Assembly (NCBI GenBank): GCA_000702085.1 | Contig: KL370861.1 | Location: forward strand, 852,591 to 916,590 | DNA from: Lachnospiraceae bacterium P6A3 | GTDB taxonomy: Bacteria > Bacillota > Clostridia > Lachnospirales > Lachnospiraceae | Direction: 5' to 3' | DNA length: 64,000 bases | Shown here: in pieces, positions 9,007 through 18,412 of the stretch | Numbering within the stretch: position 1 is the first letter of the stretch | Layout: each line of letters begins with the position of its first letter | Notes under the pieces: model-generated | Databases searched by the model: none | Seen by the model: the letters and a program-made list of their open reading frames with translations, nothing else | Told to the model about the DNA's origin: nothing | Made by a program: the position numbers and the translations under genes

Positions 9007-9999
9007 TCAGGCAGCTTTGTCACAAGCCCCTTCTTCGTTTTCTTTTCTCTTCGAGTGGTGCTTATAGGATCTGTAGATCTTACGGACATTCTTGTTAAGA
9101 ACGATCAGCAACAGGTTCCAAATAATGCACCAAAGATTAAAATGTCCTTTGCAGAATACCGTTCCCTCAAAGGTCTTATTCTCAAAATCGGGTATAACGC
9201 ATGAACTGCGGTCAAAACGGTTCGAAAATATGGTGTATATACAGTAAACCTTACCCGTAAGATCGGGTGAGTCAAAACCGAAAACAATATCGGCATGAGC
9301 TCTCCTCGGAAGCACCTTCTTCAGGATATGTTTTAATCTCTTTTTGATTATATAGATCGCATTCTTAGCAGCGTTCGAATTATACAGATTTTTGTAATAA
9401 CGTATCTCCGAACGGACTCTTCTTATTTTATCACAAATCTCGTCGATTTTGGACTTAATCTTGTCAAAAGCCTTATCTTCGGGCTCATCCTGCTCTTCGG
9501 ATGCTTCGGATTTATCAAGATCTTCCGAGGATTCATTTTCTTCCGTTTCCGTAGAAATTTCTACAGGTTCGTCATCCGATTCATCAGCTTCTTCGGAAGT
9601 ATCTGTATAATCAGATGAATCCGTGTCATAAGGCTCCTGCTCATCCTTTTCTTCATCGAGCTCTTCCAGGGCCTCATCAAGCTCGCTTAAATCATATTCG
9701 GCATCCGAATCCGGACCTTCATCGTCCTTATCGGGAATCTTAAGCTGAAATACCGTAAAAAAGAGAACCTTAACCTTCACATATAATGCATCGGTATATT
9801 CGGCCCTTGCTCTCAGGATATGGAAAAAATAGGAAATCTTCAGAAGTGCCTCAGGCTTTTTATCATGCTCTGCAGTACAGGAAAGGCGATATCTTACGGG
9901 CAAAACAAGCGCCAGGACTATAAGCAGCAAAACAAGCCCCAGGACAGCGAGGAGCAGGATGCCTATTACCTTTAATATTGTAAGTATCACAGCGAGCAT
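9007..9999 (-). CDS. DUF2953 family membrane protein (YtfI-like)
   Basis: A 330-residue protein with one N-terminal membrane segment (about residues 5-32, VILTILKVIGILLLAVLGL and onward), then a conserved beta-rich stretch with LPVRYRLSC. The middle (about 95-170) is a strongly acidic low-complexity insert rich in E, D and S. The C-terminal DUF2953 part contains FGFDSPDLTGKVYCIYTIF and the PDFENKTFEGTVFCKGHF pattern. The function of the family is unknown; the conserved pairing with ytfJ suggests a joint role. The start codon overlaps the end of the upstream small ORF by 13 bp, so the two are probably translationally coupled. Confidence 0.88.
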   Translation of the reverse strand: MLAVILTILKVIGILLLAVLGLVLLLIVLALVLPVRYRLSCTAEHDKKPEALLKISYFFHILRARAEYTDALYVKVKVLFFTVFQLKIPDKDDEGPDSDAEYDLSELDEALEELDEEKDEQEPYDTDSSDYTDTSEEADESDDEPVEISTETEENESSEDLDKSEASEEQDEPEDKAFDKIKSKIDEICDKIRRVRSEIRYYKNLYNSNAAKNAIYIIKKRLKHILKKVLPRRAHADIVFGFDSPDLTGKVYCIYTIFSNRFDRSSCVIPDFENKTFEGTVFCKGHFNLWCIIWNLLLIVLNKNVRKIYRSYKHHSKRKENEEGACDKAA

Positions 10000-10322
10000 A
10001 TATATTCTTTAAGCTTAAGATCTCCGCGCATCTTAAGACAGTCTTCGGTAATCCGGATAACCAGTTCAAAAGCCTCATCTTCATCCCCTGCAATCCCGCA
10101 AACTGTAGGGATTTTGTCTTCCCAGATACGTGATTTAAGATTGGAAGGTGAGACGATGTCAAAATTCTCGTCTTCTTTTTCGGATATAAGAATCAGTTTA
10201 TATGAACCCTTACCCTCTGATATCTTTTTCCGGATACCGGGAAGCTTTTTTTCGGTAATCTTATCCGATAAATAAAGCGATGATGTGAAATTGACCTGAA
10301 CCGCATCTTTAAACAATTTCAT
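9987..10322 (-). CDS. Small conserved-type protein of unknown function upstream of ytfI
   Basis: A 111-residue soluble protein that I cannot assign to a named family. It has no membrane segment or cysteine-rich motif. The order of predicted strands and helices (VQVNFTSSLYLSD, SYKLILISEK, IPTVCGIAGDEDEAFELV) suggests a small alpha/beta fold. It overlaps the DUF2953 gene by 13 bp and appears to open a short operon with ytfI, ytfJ and the J-like gene. There is no convincing ribosome site upstream of the ATG, so the true start could differ. The upstream region is shared with the divergent HD-GYP gene. Confidence 0.7.
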   Translation of the reverse strand: MKLFKDAVQVNFTSSLYLSDKITEKKLPGIRKKISEGKGSYKLILISEKEDENFDIVSPSNLKSRIWEDKIPTVCGIAGDEDEAFELVIRITEDCLKMRGDLKLKEYICSL

Positions 10323-10344
10323 ATGAATAAATATACCACAGAAA

Positions 10345-10373
10345 TTGACACGGACCTTAGAAATTATTAAAAT
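10345..10373 (+). promoter_or_regulatory. Sigma-A promoter for the HD-GYP gene
   Basis: TTGACA and TAAAAT separated by exactly 17 bp, about 67 bp before the chosen ATG. Confidence 0.7.
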
Positions 10374-10439
10374 TTATTGTGTTCGCAGTAGTTCATCAAA
10401 CTATGTATGAACACATCACGGACGAACCAGAGGGGAATT

Positions 10440-11495
10440 ATGAAAACAATATCGAGAATGGAATTACAGGAAGGAATGGAACTTGCCGAACCCGTCGAAG
10501 CAGCAGGTAAGGTTATTTTTAATGCCGGTACAAAAGTAACCCAGTCCGTAATTTCCAAGCTTTCCCACTATGACGTCATCGCAGTTACAATTATGGAAGA
10601 TGTGGATTATGCGACGACCCATAACGAAAGAATCCAGTTCAACGAGGACTTCAGGAATTTCAGATCAAAATACAATGACTGTCTCACCAGATACAAGGGT
10701 GTTATGCTCTCATATCTGGGAACAAAATTCTCCATTCCCTCTCAGAATCTTATAGATATTTTTGAAGACTGCTATTCCACCGTTACAAGCGAAAAGCAGC
10801 TTCTTGATTTCATGTATAATCTGGCGCCCAATGAAGATGAGCTTACTTATACCCAGTCCTTTAACGCTGCTCTTCTATGCGGTGCATTCGCAAACTGGCT
10901 CACTCTTCCCGAAGAAAAAAAGAGAATGCTCATTCTCTGCGGCTTTTATTACGATATCGGAAAATGGAAAATCCCTTCGGAAATACTTTGGAAGCCCGGA
11001 AAGCTCAGCGACCAGGAATATGCGCTTGTTAAGCAGCATACTCTTCTCGGATTCCAGATTGTTAAACACGATACCGCTCTTCCCGAAGATATCAAAATGT
11101 GCATCCTCATGCACCACGAGAAAATGGATGGATCGGGTTATCCCTGTAATGTAAAAGGTGACAAGATAAATGAATACGCAAGATACCTGGCGATAGTCGA
11201 CACTTACATTGCAATGGCGTCAGCCAGAACTTTCAGACTTGCTTTTACTCCTCTTCAGATCATCGGCGCATTCGAAAAGGATATGCAGAAATACGACACA
11301 GCCATTCTCATGCCCCTGATAGAAAGAATCTCCGAAGCACAGATCGGTACAACGGTTCAGTTAAATGACGGAACCGAATGGGAAGTAATGCTGATCAATA
11401 AAAACAATTATTCAAGACCCATGCTAAGAAATGCGGGAAATATGATCGTAAATCTGGCAGAAAGACCGGAACTAGAAATAGTAAAGCTTATTTAA
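10440..11495 (+). CDS. HD-GYP-type protein with altered HD pair
   Basis: A 351-residue protein with a C-terminal HD-GYP domain, the family of c-di-GMP phosphodiesterases. The ATG at 10440 is chosen because GAGGGG lies just before it; an in-frame ATG 33 bp upstream has no ribosome site. The N-terminal half (MELQEGMELAEPV, FNAGTKVT) is the usual DUF3391-like lead-in. The GYP half is intact (HHEKMDGSGYP near residue 233), but the HD dyad is changed: the expected HDIGK reads YDIGK at residues 171-175. Loss of a metal-ligand histidine could mean weak or no catalysis, with the protein acting as a c-di-GMP sensor. That is inference. It is a single-gene unit with its own promoter. Confidence 0.88.
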   Translation: MKTISRMELQEGMELAEPVEAAGKVIFNAGTKVTQSVISKLSHYDVIAVTIMEDVDYATTHNERIQFNEDFRNFRSKYNDCLTRYKGVMLSYLGTKFSIPSQNLIDIFEDCYSTVTSEKQLLDFMYNLAPNEDELTYTQSFNAALLCGAFANWLTLPEEKKRMLILCGFYYDIGKWKIPSEILWKPGKLSDQEYALVKQHTLLGFQIVKHDTALPEDIKMCILMHHEKMDGSGYPCNVKGDKINEYARYLAIVDTYIAMASARTFRLAFTPLQIIGAFEKDMQKYDTAILMPLIERISEAQIGTTVQLNDGTEWEVMLINKNNYSRPMLRNAGNMIVNLAERPELEIVKLI

Positions 11496-11501
11496 TCACA
11501 A

Positions 11502-11526
11502 AGGGGACCGTAAAAGACGGTCCCCT
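11502..11526. terminator. Bidirectional hairpin between HD-GYP gene and PBP gene
   Basis: A 10-bp perfect stem (AGGGGACCGT and its complement) with a 5-nt loop, between the convergent stops at 11495 and 11536. T-tracts on both sides are weak. Confidence 0.65.
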
Positions 11527-11535
11527 ATTTCAATC

Positions 11536-13008
11536 TTAAACGCCGAAATATGCGTCAAATATTCTTCTTGCAAGCGGAACCGCGTACTCAACACCGGTTC
11601 CGGCTTTTTCTATTATGATGGTTACGCAAATCTCGGGATCTTCCGCAGGAGCGAAGGCGGTAAACCATGCATGTGATTCGTTTATATCATTTGCAAACTC
11701 TGCGGTTCCCGTCTTACCCGCTACGGTATAATTGTCATTAAGAAGTACTCTTGCGGTTCCGTATTCGCAAACCGCAGTCATTAGCTGTGTAAGATATTCG
11801 GACTCTTCCGCGGTCATTACCATACCGGCGCTTTCGGGATCAAAGCTTCTGATAACGTTACCGTTTTCATCAACTATCTCATCTATAAGATAGGGCCTCA
11901 TCATCTCACCGCCGTTTGCGATTGCCTGAGTGATCATATTTAAATGAAGAGGCGTGAGTGTTGTTTTGCCCTGGCCTATGGAAGTCTGCATGATATCGTA
12001 ATCCGTTGATGCGGCTCCCACATATGCTCTTCCGTAGTTGGCAAGAAGATCTGTCGGAAGACGTCTGTTAAAATACAGATCATCCATTGTATGACTCCAC
12101 ATATCCCTGTCCAGCGAAAGTCCTATATTTACAAAAGAGGAATTACAGGATTTCGCAAAAGAAGACGTAAGATCAAGTTCTCCGTGAACCGTACCGTAGA
12201 TACAGCTTATGCGGTAATCGTCATGCATTATGTTTCCGGTACAGGTATATGTATAATCATCCCATGTATCGGGATTCTGTCTGTAATATGCCAGTGCGGT
12301 GATGATCTTAAAAGTAGATCCGGGAGGGTAAAGACCCTGGGTGGCTCTGTTAAGAAGCTGAGATCCTTTAGGATCAGAAGTAATGGCTTCCCAGTCTTCT
12401 TTAATGGATCCGGGATTAAAATTCGGATGTGAAACCATTACAAGAATCCTGCCTGTTTTTACTTCGGTAACGATAACGGCTCCGTTATAAAGCCCCAGAT
12501 AATCATCGGCAACCTGCTGGAGATCCGCATCCAGAGTACTCATTACATTATATCCGGGATCCTTTACATTCTCGAGGTCGTTATTGACTCTCTCTGACAG
12601 AGTTGCACCGGAATGCATCAGATAATAGTTGGCATAATCCTCTATGCCCATACGTCCGTTTACGGAATAACCGACAGCATGCGCAAACACGGAGCCGTAA
12701 GGGTAATATCTTCTTTCCACACCGTTTTCATCAATTCTCGATTCAGCAAGGATTTCTCCGCCGGACGCATATATAGTGCCTCTTAAAACATTCTGTGCCT
12801 GCAGCTCCTGACGGTTGTTATAGCTGTTGTCATAAAGCTCCATCGTGGATGTGGAAACAAAGATCCCCAGATACAAAAACATGCAAATAAACAGCACGCA
12901 GAAAATGACCAGCGTAACGTTTATAAGAACCATAGATTTTACTCTCGGTGATGCGTCAATGTACTTTTGTATCAGATTTTTTATTTTTTTCATCGGATGA
13001 AAGTTCAT
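11536..13008 (-). CDS. Penicillin-binding transpeptidase (class B PBP)
   Basis: A class B penicillin-binding protein of about 490 residues that cross-links peptidoglycan outside the membrane. One N-terminal membrane anchor (VLINVTLVIFCVLFICMFL) is followed by a short dimerisation region and the transpeptidase domain with all three active-site motifs: STFK near residue 230, SCN near 286 and KTGT near 431. The start is uncertain: the ATG at 13008 and one at 12993 both lie inside the end of the ftsW-like gene, and neither has a clear ribosome site, which suggests translational coupling. It forms a SEDS-PBP pair with the upstream gene. Confidence 0.9.
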   Translation of the reverse strand: MNFHPMKKIKNLIQKYIDASPRVKSMVLINVTLVIFCVLFICMFLYLGIFVSTSTMELYDNSYNNRQELQAQNVLRGTIYASGGEILAESRIDENGVERRYYPYGSVFAHAVGYSVNGRMGIEDYANYYLMHSGATLSERVNNDLENVKDPGYNVMSTLDADLQQVADDYLGLYNGAVIVTEVKTGRILVMVSHPNFNPGSIKEDWEAITSDPKGSQLLNRATQGLYPPGSTFKIITALAYYRQNPDTWDDYTYTCTGNIMHDDYRISCIYGTVHGELDLTSSFAKSCNSSFVNIGLSLDRDMWSHTMDDLYFNRRLPTDLLANYGRAYVGAASTDYDIMQTSIGQGKTTLTPLHLNMITQAIANGGEMMRPYLIDEIVDENGNVIRSFDPESAGMVMTAEESEYLTQLMTAVCEYGTARVLLNDNYTVAGKTGTAEFANDINESHAWFTAFAPAEDPEICVTIIIEKAGTGVEYAVPLARRIFDAYFGV

Positions 13009-14317
13009 AGTTTCTGGATTTAATAAATATACCCTGAACAATGAAAAACATTATATAAGTGGTCATCACGGAGCTTCCGCCGTAGCTGATGAAAGGAAGC
13101 GTAACTCCGGTAAGAGGAATGAATTTGATTCCGCCGCCTACGGTCAGAAACACCTGGAATATATACATGACTCCGATACCGTAAACAACAATCTGATAAA
13201 ATTTGTCGCTTATCTGAGCGCTCATGATCATCATCCTGTAAAAACAGCACAGGCAGATAATAAGAACACATATTGCAAAAAGCAAACCGAATTCCTCACA
13301 TAAAGCCGAGAAAACAAGATCCTGATCGACATACGGAATATCCCAGGGTCTTCCCTGCATCAGACCGTTTCCGAACCAGCCGCCGGATGATATTGCAAAC
13401 AGTGACTGAGTGATCTGATATGCCTGATCATCGATATATGTCCAGGGATTCATAAAAGCCACAACTCTGACCTTAACATGATCGAATATGTTATATGCGA
13501 CAATGCAGGCAATCGCCCCTCCTCCCAGGCCCGTAAGCAGATACCAGTAATTGTGAGTAGACATTACAAGTATCATAAAATATGCGACAAAGAAGATCAG
13601 AGCACTTCCGAGGTCCTTGGAAAGAACGAGAACCAAAACAAAAATGCCGGATATCACCGCAGAAACAAATATCCATTTAACATCGTTGTATTTATATAAA
13701 AGCGCAGCAAGGAAAAACAGAAAAAGTATCTTAACGAATTCGGAAGGCTGGAATGTAAAACCATGAATCGTGTAAGAAATCTTGGCTCCGTTGGTTTTAC
13801 TGCCTGTAATAAGAACAATGGAAAGCGTAATAATTCCCGCTATGGCATAAACCCAGAGAAGCTGCCTGAAATACCTGAATCTGTCAACAAAAAACGGAAT
13901 CGCAAGGCAGATAGCAAAAGAAACCAGCGTAATAATATATTGCCTGAAGGCTTTGGCAAAAGAAAGTCTTGATACGATACATAGTCCGAGCCCGGACAAA
14001 AAGCACATATTGTTCAAAAGAACGCGGTCGGATTTTTCATAGATGATCGACACTATGGTGATCATAAAGAATAAAAAAAGCGTAATAAACGCAAACAGAT
14101 ACAGATACTCTTCTTTTCCCGATACAAAAGTCATATCAAGAAAGCACAAAAACATAAGAACGAGTAAAACTCCGCTCTGAAGAGAACAGCATATCGATAC
14201 GGCCTTTTTATTTTTGGAGAAATTACATACCAGAGCCAGCCCGGTATATAAGAGCATAATAAAGGCAATAAGATATTTGGATAATTCAATTACGTAAAAT
14301 TTCAGAGTGAGCTGCAC
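12956..14317 (-). CDS. FtsW/RodA/SpoVE family SEDS glycosyltransferase
   Basis: A 453-residue polytopic membrane protein of the SEDS family, which polymerises lipid II into glycan strands with a partner class B PBP. About ten or more hydrophobic segments are visible. Family motifs include FQPSEFVKILFLFF, the GGWFGNGLMQG loop, DLVFSALCEEFG and the C-terminal PLTGVTLPFISYGGSS. The PBP gene that overlaps its 3' end is the natural partner. Motifs do not separate FtsW, RodA and SpoVE reliably, so I give no symbol. The C-terminal tail is charged. Confidence 0.94.
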   Translation of the reverse strand: MQLTLKFYVIELSKYLIAFIMLLYTGLALVCNFSKNKKAVSICCSLQSGVLLVLMFLCFLDMTFVSGKEEYLYLFAFITLFLFFMITIVSIIYEKSDRVLLNNMCFLSGLGLCIVSRLSFAKAFRQYIITLVSFAICLAIPFFVDRFRYFRQLLWVYAIAGIITLSIVLITGSKTNGAKISYTIHGFTFQPSEFVKILFLFFLAALLYKYNDVKWIFVSAVISGIFVLVLVLSKDLGSALIFFVAYFMILVMSTHNYWYLLTGLGGGAIACIVAYNIFDHVKVRVVAFMNPWTYIDDQAYQITQSLFAISSGGWFGNGLMQGRPWDIPYVDQDLVFSALCEEFGLLFAICVLIICLCCFYRMMIMSAQISDKFYQIVVYGIGVMYIFQVFLTVGGGIKFIPLTGVTLPFISYGGSSVMTTYIMFFIVQGIFIKSRNYELSSDEKNKKSDTKVH

Positions 14318-14342
14318 CCTAATATCCTCATCAAAAGAATGG

Positions 14343-16538
14343 CTACATTACAGGTCTGTTCTGCCATCCGGTAGTATGCGGAATATCCGGCTCCGCATTG
14401 CCGAGATTATAATATCTTATAATATCATGGGTCATTGCCTCGTTTTCGTCGGTCAGTTCGATCCTGCAGGTTGCATCTTCTTTGCCCGCAGGGATAAAAA
14501 GAGGCACCGAATTATAAATTACATTAAAACAATGAAGGCAATCGCATTTTACGGGAAAGGCGATTCCTTTTCTGTCTATTATAGTCTCAAATCCCGGTTT
14601 GTGCGAACAAGATTTAAGAGTCTTTCTGATACAGTTTGCCGTAATCATAAGCGGAGCTCTTCCGTATACGACTTTTTCGCTCACAGTATCGGTCTTTTTG
14701 CATAAATCCACACATTCCGCAGATGATAATTCAAGCGGATAAGTATGACCCGCGGAATATACATCCAGGAAATTCGCAGCATTTGAATTATATGTGTATA
14801 GGTTATGATCCGTAATGATCGGAGCTTCGGGATATTTTGATCTTAAAAAGGCAAGATCTTCCAAAGTCCTGACAAGGAAACCTTTTATAACCCCTTTTTC
14901 AAATAATCCGCATACCTCCGAAATATTGTCTCCCCTTCTCCTGATGTTTGCCATAGCGGCAAAAAAAGGAATGCTGATAGAGGAAAAATCCGAAAGATCG
15001 ATGGCATTTTCTCCATGCAGCAGCGCCTCTTCTATGTAAATCCTGCATGTTTTGGCAAGTTCTCCGTCATCATATAACTTGTGGATTACGTAAACCTGTG
15101 AAGGGGCATTTACCAATATGCTGTACATGCCGGATTTATCATCAATCGACTCAAATGCTGAATCCAAGCCTTTTTCTGCTGTTTTGCAAGAAAAACATCC
15201 GTTATTATCAGGTTCCGTCCTGAGATTTGAAACAAGGTCCGAAAGACATGCTCTTCTCAGCTCGTTAATACCCTTTAACGAGTAGAAAACATCGTCTTCT
15301 ATATCAACTGTTATTAAATCATCATCTGTTGAAAATACCGTGTTTCCCAGCTTTTTCAGAGATTTTATAATATCTTCTCTGCCGATTGCGGTACGCTGTG
15401 CCTGCTGAACAACTTCTCCTTCGGCATAACCGTAAGCTGTCCTTCCGTCTGCAGTTTCACAAAATGCATTAAGAGTTGCGGGCTGACCGATTTTGAAAAA
15501 TGCCGAGAAATTGGTTTTAATGCCGGGAATACAGTCAAGGCTTTTAAATCTGCCACTTTCCAAAGTTGAAACGTCACCCCGGTCAGACATGTAACCGTGG
15601 CTTGATACCGTGACCATATCTTTGGAGTTATGTCTGTCAAAATATCCGTGTGAAAGATTTCCGCGAACATATAAACCCGCAAGGGTATCCAGGTCTTTTT
15701 TATCTATTCTGTATTCTTTACCCGATTCGATAAGATCCAGATACTTTCTGTATACGGAAATTACACCGTACACATACTCTGCCGGTTTCATCCTTCCTTC
15801 TACTTTAAGACTGCAAACACCGGAATTTATTATCTCGGGAAGAATCTCAAGAGTACACATATCCTTAAGGCTTAAAGGATACTTCTCTGCTCCCGATCTG
15901 TCGGAAGCAAGTCTGTAAGGCAGCCTGCAGGGCTGGGCACATCTTCCGCGGTTTCCGCTTCGTCCTCCGAGTATTGAAGAAAACAGGCACTGCCCCGAAT
16001 AGGAATAACACATAGCTCCGTGAATGAAGCATTCTATTTCCATTCCGGTTTTATCATAAATATCCCTGATCTCCTCAAAAGAAATTTCTCTGGCGGGAAC
16101 AACTCTGGAAAAACCGTTCTCTTTTAACAAAGAGGCTGAATAAGGCCCGGTAACGGACATCTGGGTGCTGGCGTGAATGGGAATTCCGGGTTTATTTTCC
16201 CTGAAAAAAGAAGCCACGCCCAGATCCTGGATAATAAGCCCGTCACATACGTCACATACTCCGCTTTCAGCAAATGCATGAAGGTCATCAAGCTCTTTTT
16301 CCTTTACAAGTGTATTTACGGTAAGGTAGATTTTCTTACCGTATATATGTGCTATGTCGGCGCATTCGAAAATTTCCTCATCAGAAAAGTTCCCGGCATA
16401 TGCTCTTGCACCGAATTTCCGGGCAGCCATATAAACGGCATCCGCTCCTGCACTCATGGCAGCATAAAAAGACTCCTTGCTGCCTGCAGGCGCAAGGAGC
16501 TCAGTCTTTTTATTGTATTTGATAAATTCAGATGCCAT
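14343..16538 (-). CDS. U32 family peptidase / RlhA-like protein
   Basis: A 731-residue U32-family protein. The N-terminal half is a TIM-barrel-like domain with KTELLAPAGSKESFYAAMSAG and AVYMAARKFGAR, then the U32 signature ECFIHGAMCYSYSGQC followed by GNRGRCAQPCR (about residues 168-205), whose cysteines probably hold an iron-sulfur cluster. The long second half corresponds to the collagenase-like/DUF3656 region. Characterised relatives take part in tRNA or 23S rRNA hydroxylation and ubiquinone hydroxylation rather than proteolysis, so RNA modification is the better guess. It starts 3 bp after the zapA-like gene and is probably in an operon with it. Confidence 0.9.
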   Translation of the reverse strand: MASEFIKYNKKTELLAPAGSKESFYAAMSAGADAVYMAARKFGARAYAGNFSDEEIFECADIAHIYGKKIYLTVNTLVKEKELDDLHAFAESGVCDVCDGLIIQDLGVASFFRENKPGIPIHASTQMSVTGPYSASLLKENGFSRVVPAREISFEEIRDIYDKTGMEIECFIHGAMCYSYSGQCLFSSILGGRSGNRGRCAQPCRLPYRLASDRSGAEKYPLSLKDMCTLEILPEIINSGVCSLKVEGRMKPAEYVYGVISVYRKYLDLIESGKEYRIDKKDLDTLAGLYVRGNLSHGYFDRHNSKDMVTVSSHGYMSDRGDVSTLESGRFKSLDCIPGIKTNFSAFFKIGQPATLNAFCETADGRTAYGYAEGEVVQQAQRTAIGREDIIKSLKKLGNTVFSTDDDLITVDIEDDVFYSLKGINELRRACLSDLVSNLRTEPDNNGCFSCKTAEKGLDSAFESIDDKSGMYSILVNAPSQVYVIHKLYDDGELAKTCRIYIEEALLHGENAIDLSDFSSISIPFFAAMANIRRRGDNISEVCGLFEKGVIKGFLVRTLEDLAFLRSKYPEAPIITDHNLYTYNSNAANFLDVYSAGHTYPLELSSAECVDLCKKTDTVSEKVVYGRAPLMITANCIRKTLKSCSHKPGFETIIDRKGIAFPVKCDCLHCFNVIYNSVPLFIPAGKEDATCRIELTDENEAMTHDIIRYYNLGNAEPDIPHTTGWQNRPVM

Positions 16539-16541
16539 GTC

Positions 16542-17345
16542 TCAATGTTTATTCAAAGGGAACGGAGCAATATCTTTGTCTTTAACAAGTCTGGGCTCCG
16601 AAACTTTGGAAGGTCCGCGGAATCCGACTGTATCATTTTCCTGTGAATCCATTCTGGCTGAACCCGGCTTGGGCTCCTCTTTCTTTTCATCAGGCTTGGC
16701 AGGTTCGGGCTTTTCTTCTGCCTTGGGAGCCTCGGGTTTAGGAGCTTCCTTAACAGGCTCGGGTTTTACTTCGGACTTGGGTTCCGGTTTAGGCTCGGGT
16801 TTGGTTTCAGGTTTAGGTTCGGTCTTAGGCTCGGGCTTAGGCTCCGGCTTTGCTTCAGCCTTAGGTTCAGGCCTTACTTCAGCCTTGGATTCTGCCTTAT
16901 CCTCTTTATCTTCTTTATCGGACTTATCGGATTTACCTGCTTTATCCCTGGTTCTTAGTTTAGCATCAAGCTGGATAAGTTTTTTTGAGCTTTCAGCCAT
17001 CTTATCCTGAAGTGTTCTTACCTGCTCATCCGCTTTATCAAGTCTGCTCTGGGTGGTAACAATATCATGCTTAAGATTGTATATCTCTTTATCTTTATCT
17101 TTGATAAGCTGCTCATTTTCGGCAAGCTTTTCATTGATCTTCATATAGTCATCCGCAATATTAAGAGCAACAAGGAGCATCTGGGTTTCCTTGTTCTGGG
17201 ATCTGAATGATACCGCATTCCTGCACTCATCCATCTTCTTATTGATATAATTTGCAACCTTCTGAGTGTACTCGGCAGTTTCATAACCGGTCAGGGTAAG
17301 AACCTTGCCCGCGATTATTACTTGAGTCTCATTCATGTCAGCCAT
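16542..17345 (-). CDS. zapA: ZapA-like cell division protein with long Lys-Pro-Glu tail
   Basis: A 267-residue protein. Residues 1-130 match ZapA: an N-terminal strand (TQVIIAGKVLTLTGYETAEY), the helix VANYINKKMDEC, LVALNIADDYMK, and a coiled coil. ZapA binds FtsZ and bundles protofilaments at the septum. Residues about 135-235 form a highly charged tail with many KPEP/KTEP repeats, more than doubling the usual family length of 80-130 residues. The tail ends in a short neutral segment with GFRGPSKVSEPRLVKDK. A strong GGAGG site precedes the ATG. The position beside SEDS/PBP genes fits a division role. Confidence 0.85.
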   Translation of the reverse strand: MADMNETQVIIAGKVLTLTGYETAEYTQKVANYINKKMDECRNAVSFRSQNKETQMLLVALNIADDYMKINEKLAENEQLIKDKDKEIYNLKHDIVTTQSRLDKADEQVRTLQDKMAESSKKLIQLDAKLRTRDKAGKSDKSDKEDKEDKAESKAEVRPEPKAEAKPEPKPEPKTEPKPETKPEPKPEPKSEVKPEPVKEAPKPEAPKAEEKPEPAKPDEKKEEPKPGSARMDSQENDTVGFRGPSKVSEPRLVKDKDIAPFPLNKH

Positions 17346-17406
17346 AAGAAACCTCCGAAACTAAATATCACAGAATCAGTATATAAAAATCAAAAACATT
17401 AATCAA

Positions 17407-18405
17407 TCATGTGAGCCACATATCAAGATGCTCTCTTGCAAGGTCTGTAATTACCCTTCCCTTTGGAGTACGCATAATAAATCCGTTTTTGAGAAGATAA
17501 GGCTCATATACATCTTCGATGGTTCCCGCATCCTCTCCCGTTGCTGCGGCAAGGGTGTCAAGGCCTACGGGGCCACCGTCAAATTTCCTTATAATGGTTT
17601 CAAGGATCTTCCTGTCGGTATTATCAAGTCCGACTTTATCTATTGACATCATATCCATCGCTTCGACGGCGATATCTTTGGTGATTATACCGTCATATCT
17701 GACAAGAGCATAATCCCTGACTCTTTTGAGCATCCTGTTTGCTATACGGGGGGTTCCGCGGCTTCTTCTTGCAAGTTCAAGTGCAGCGTCTTTTTTGATT
17801 TCAACACTGAGCTTACCCGAAGAGAACATCAAAACCTCAGCAAGCTCTTCCGGAGTATAGAATTCCATGTGGAACTGCTCTCCGAATCTGTCCCTCAAGG
17901 GCGCCGTAAGCATATCCGCTCTGGTAGTTGCACCGATCAGAGTAAAATGAGGCAAAGGAAGTCTGACACTCCTTGCGGAGGATGAAGAATCCTTGCCGAT
18001 CATTACATCGATTGCAAAATCTTCCATAGCAGGATAAAGTACTTCTTCAACCTGCCTGTTAAGCCTGTGAATCTCGTCGATAAAAAGCATATCCCTTTCC
18101 TGAAGAGAATTAAGGATAGCAGCCATCTCGGAGGGCTTCTCTATCGCAGGCCCCGAGGTAATCCTTATATGAGTTCCCATCTCATTGGATATTATTCCTG
18201 CAAGGGTAGTTTTTCCCAGACCGGGAGGTCCGTACAACAGGATATGGTCAAGAGCCTCTCCTCTTGCCTTGGCGGCCTCTATCTGGATGATAAGTCTTTC
18301 CTTGATGGCTTCCTGACCGATGTATTCTTTTAACCTTGTAGGTCTCAAAGAATGCTCTACGGGCTTATCTTCATTTGTGATATTAGTTTCAATACTTCTG
18401 GGCAT
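17407..18405 (-). CDS. ruvB: Holliday junction branch migration ATPase RuvB
   Basis: A 332-residue RuvB, the hexameric motor that drives Holliday junctions with RuvA. The AAA+ motifs are all present: [12 protein letters not shown] at the N-terminus, Walker [10 protein letters not shown], Walker [12 protein letters not shown], sensor 1 [20 protein letters not shown], and the C-terminal winged helix with the family-specific GPVGLDTLA. Length is normal. It lies 7 bp after ruvA in the usual ruvAB order. Confidence 0.98.
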   Translation of the reverse strand: MPRSIETNITNEDKPVEHSLRPTRLKEYIGQEAIKERLIIQIEAAKARGEALDHILLYGPPGLGKTTLAGIISNEMGTHIRITSGPAIEKPSEMAAILNSLQERDMLFIDEIHRLNRQVEEVLYPAMEDFAIDVMIGKDSSSSARSVRLPLPHFTLIGATTRADMLTAPLRDRFGEQFHMEFYTPEELAEVLMFSSGKLSVEIKKDAALELARRSRGTPRIANRMLKRVRDYALVRYDGIITKDIAVEAMDMMSIDKVGLDNTDRKILETIIRKFDGGPVGLDTLAAATGEDAGTIEDVYEPYLLKNGFIMRTPKGRVITDLAREHLDMWLT

Positions 18406-18412
18406 AAACGTA

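Noticed and set aside
12956..13041. TTG start at 13041 for the PBP gene
   Set aside because: It lacks a ribosome site and adds 11 residues without family support; ATG at 13008 or 12993 is more likely.
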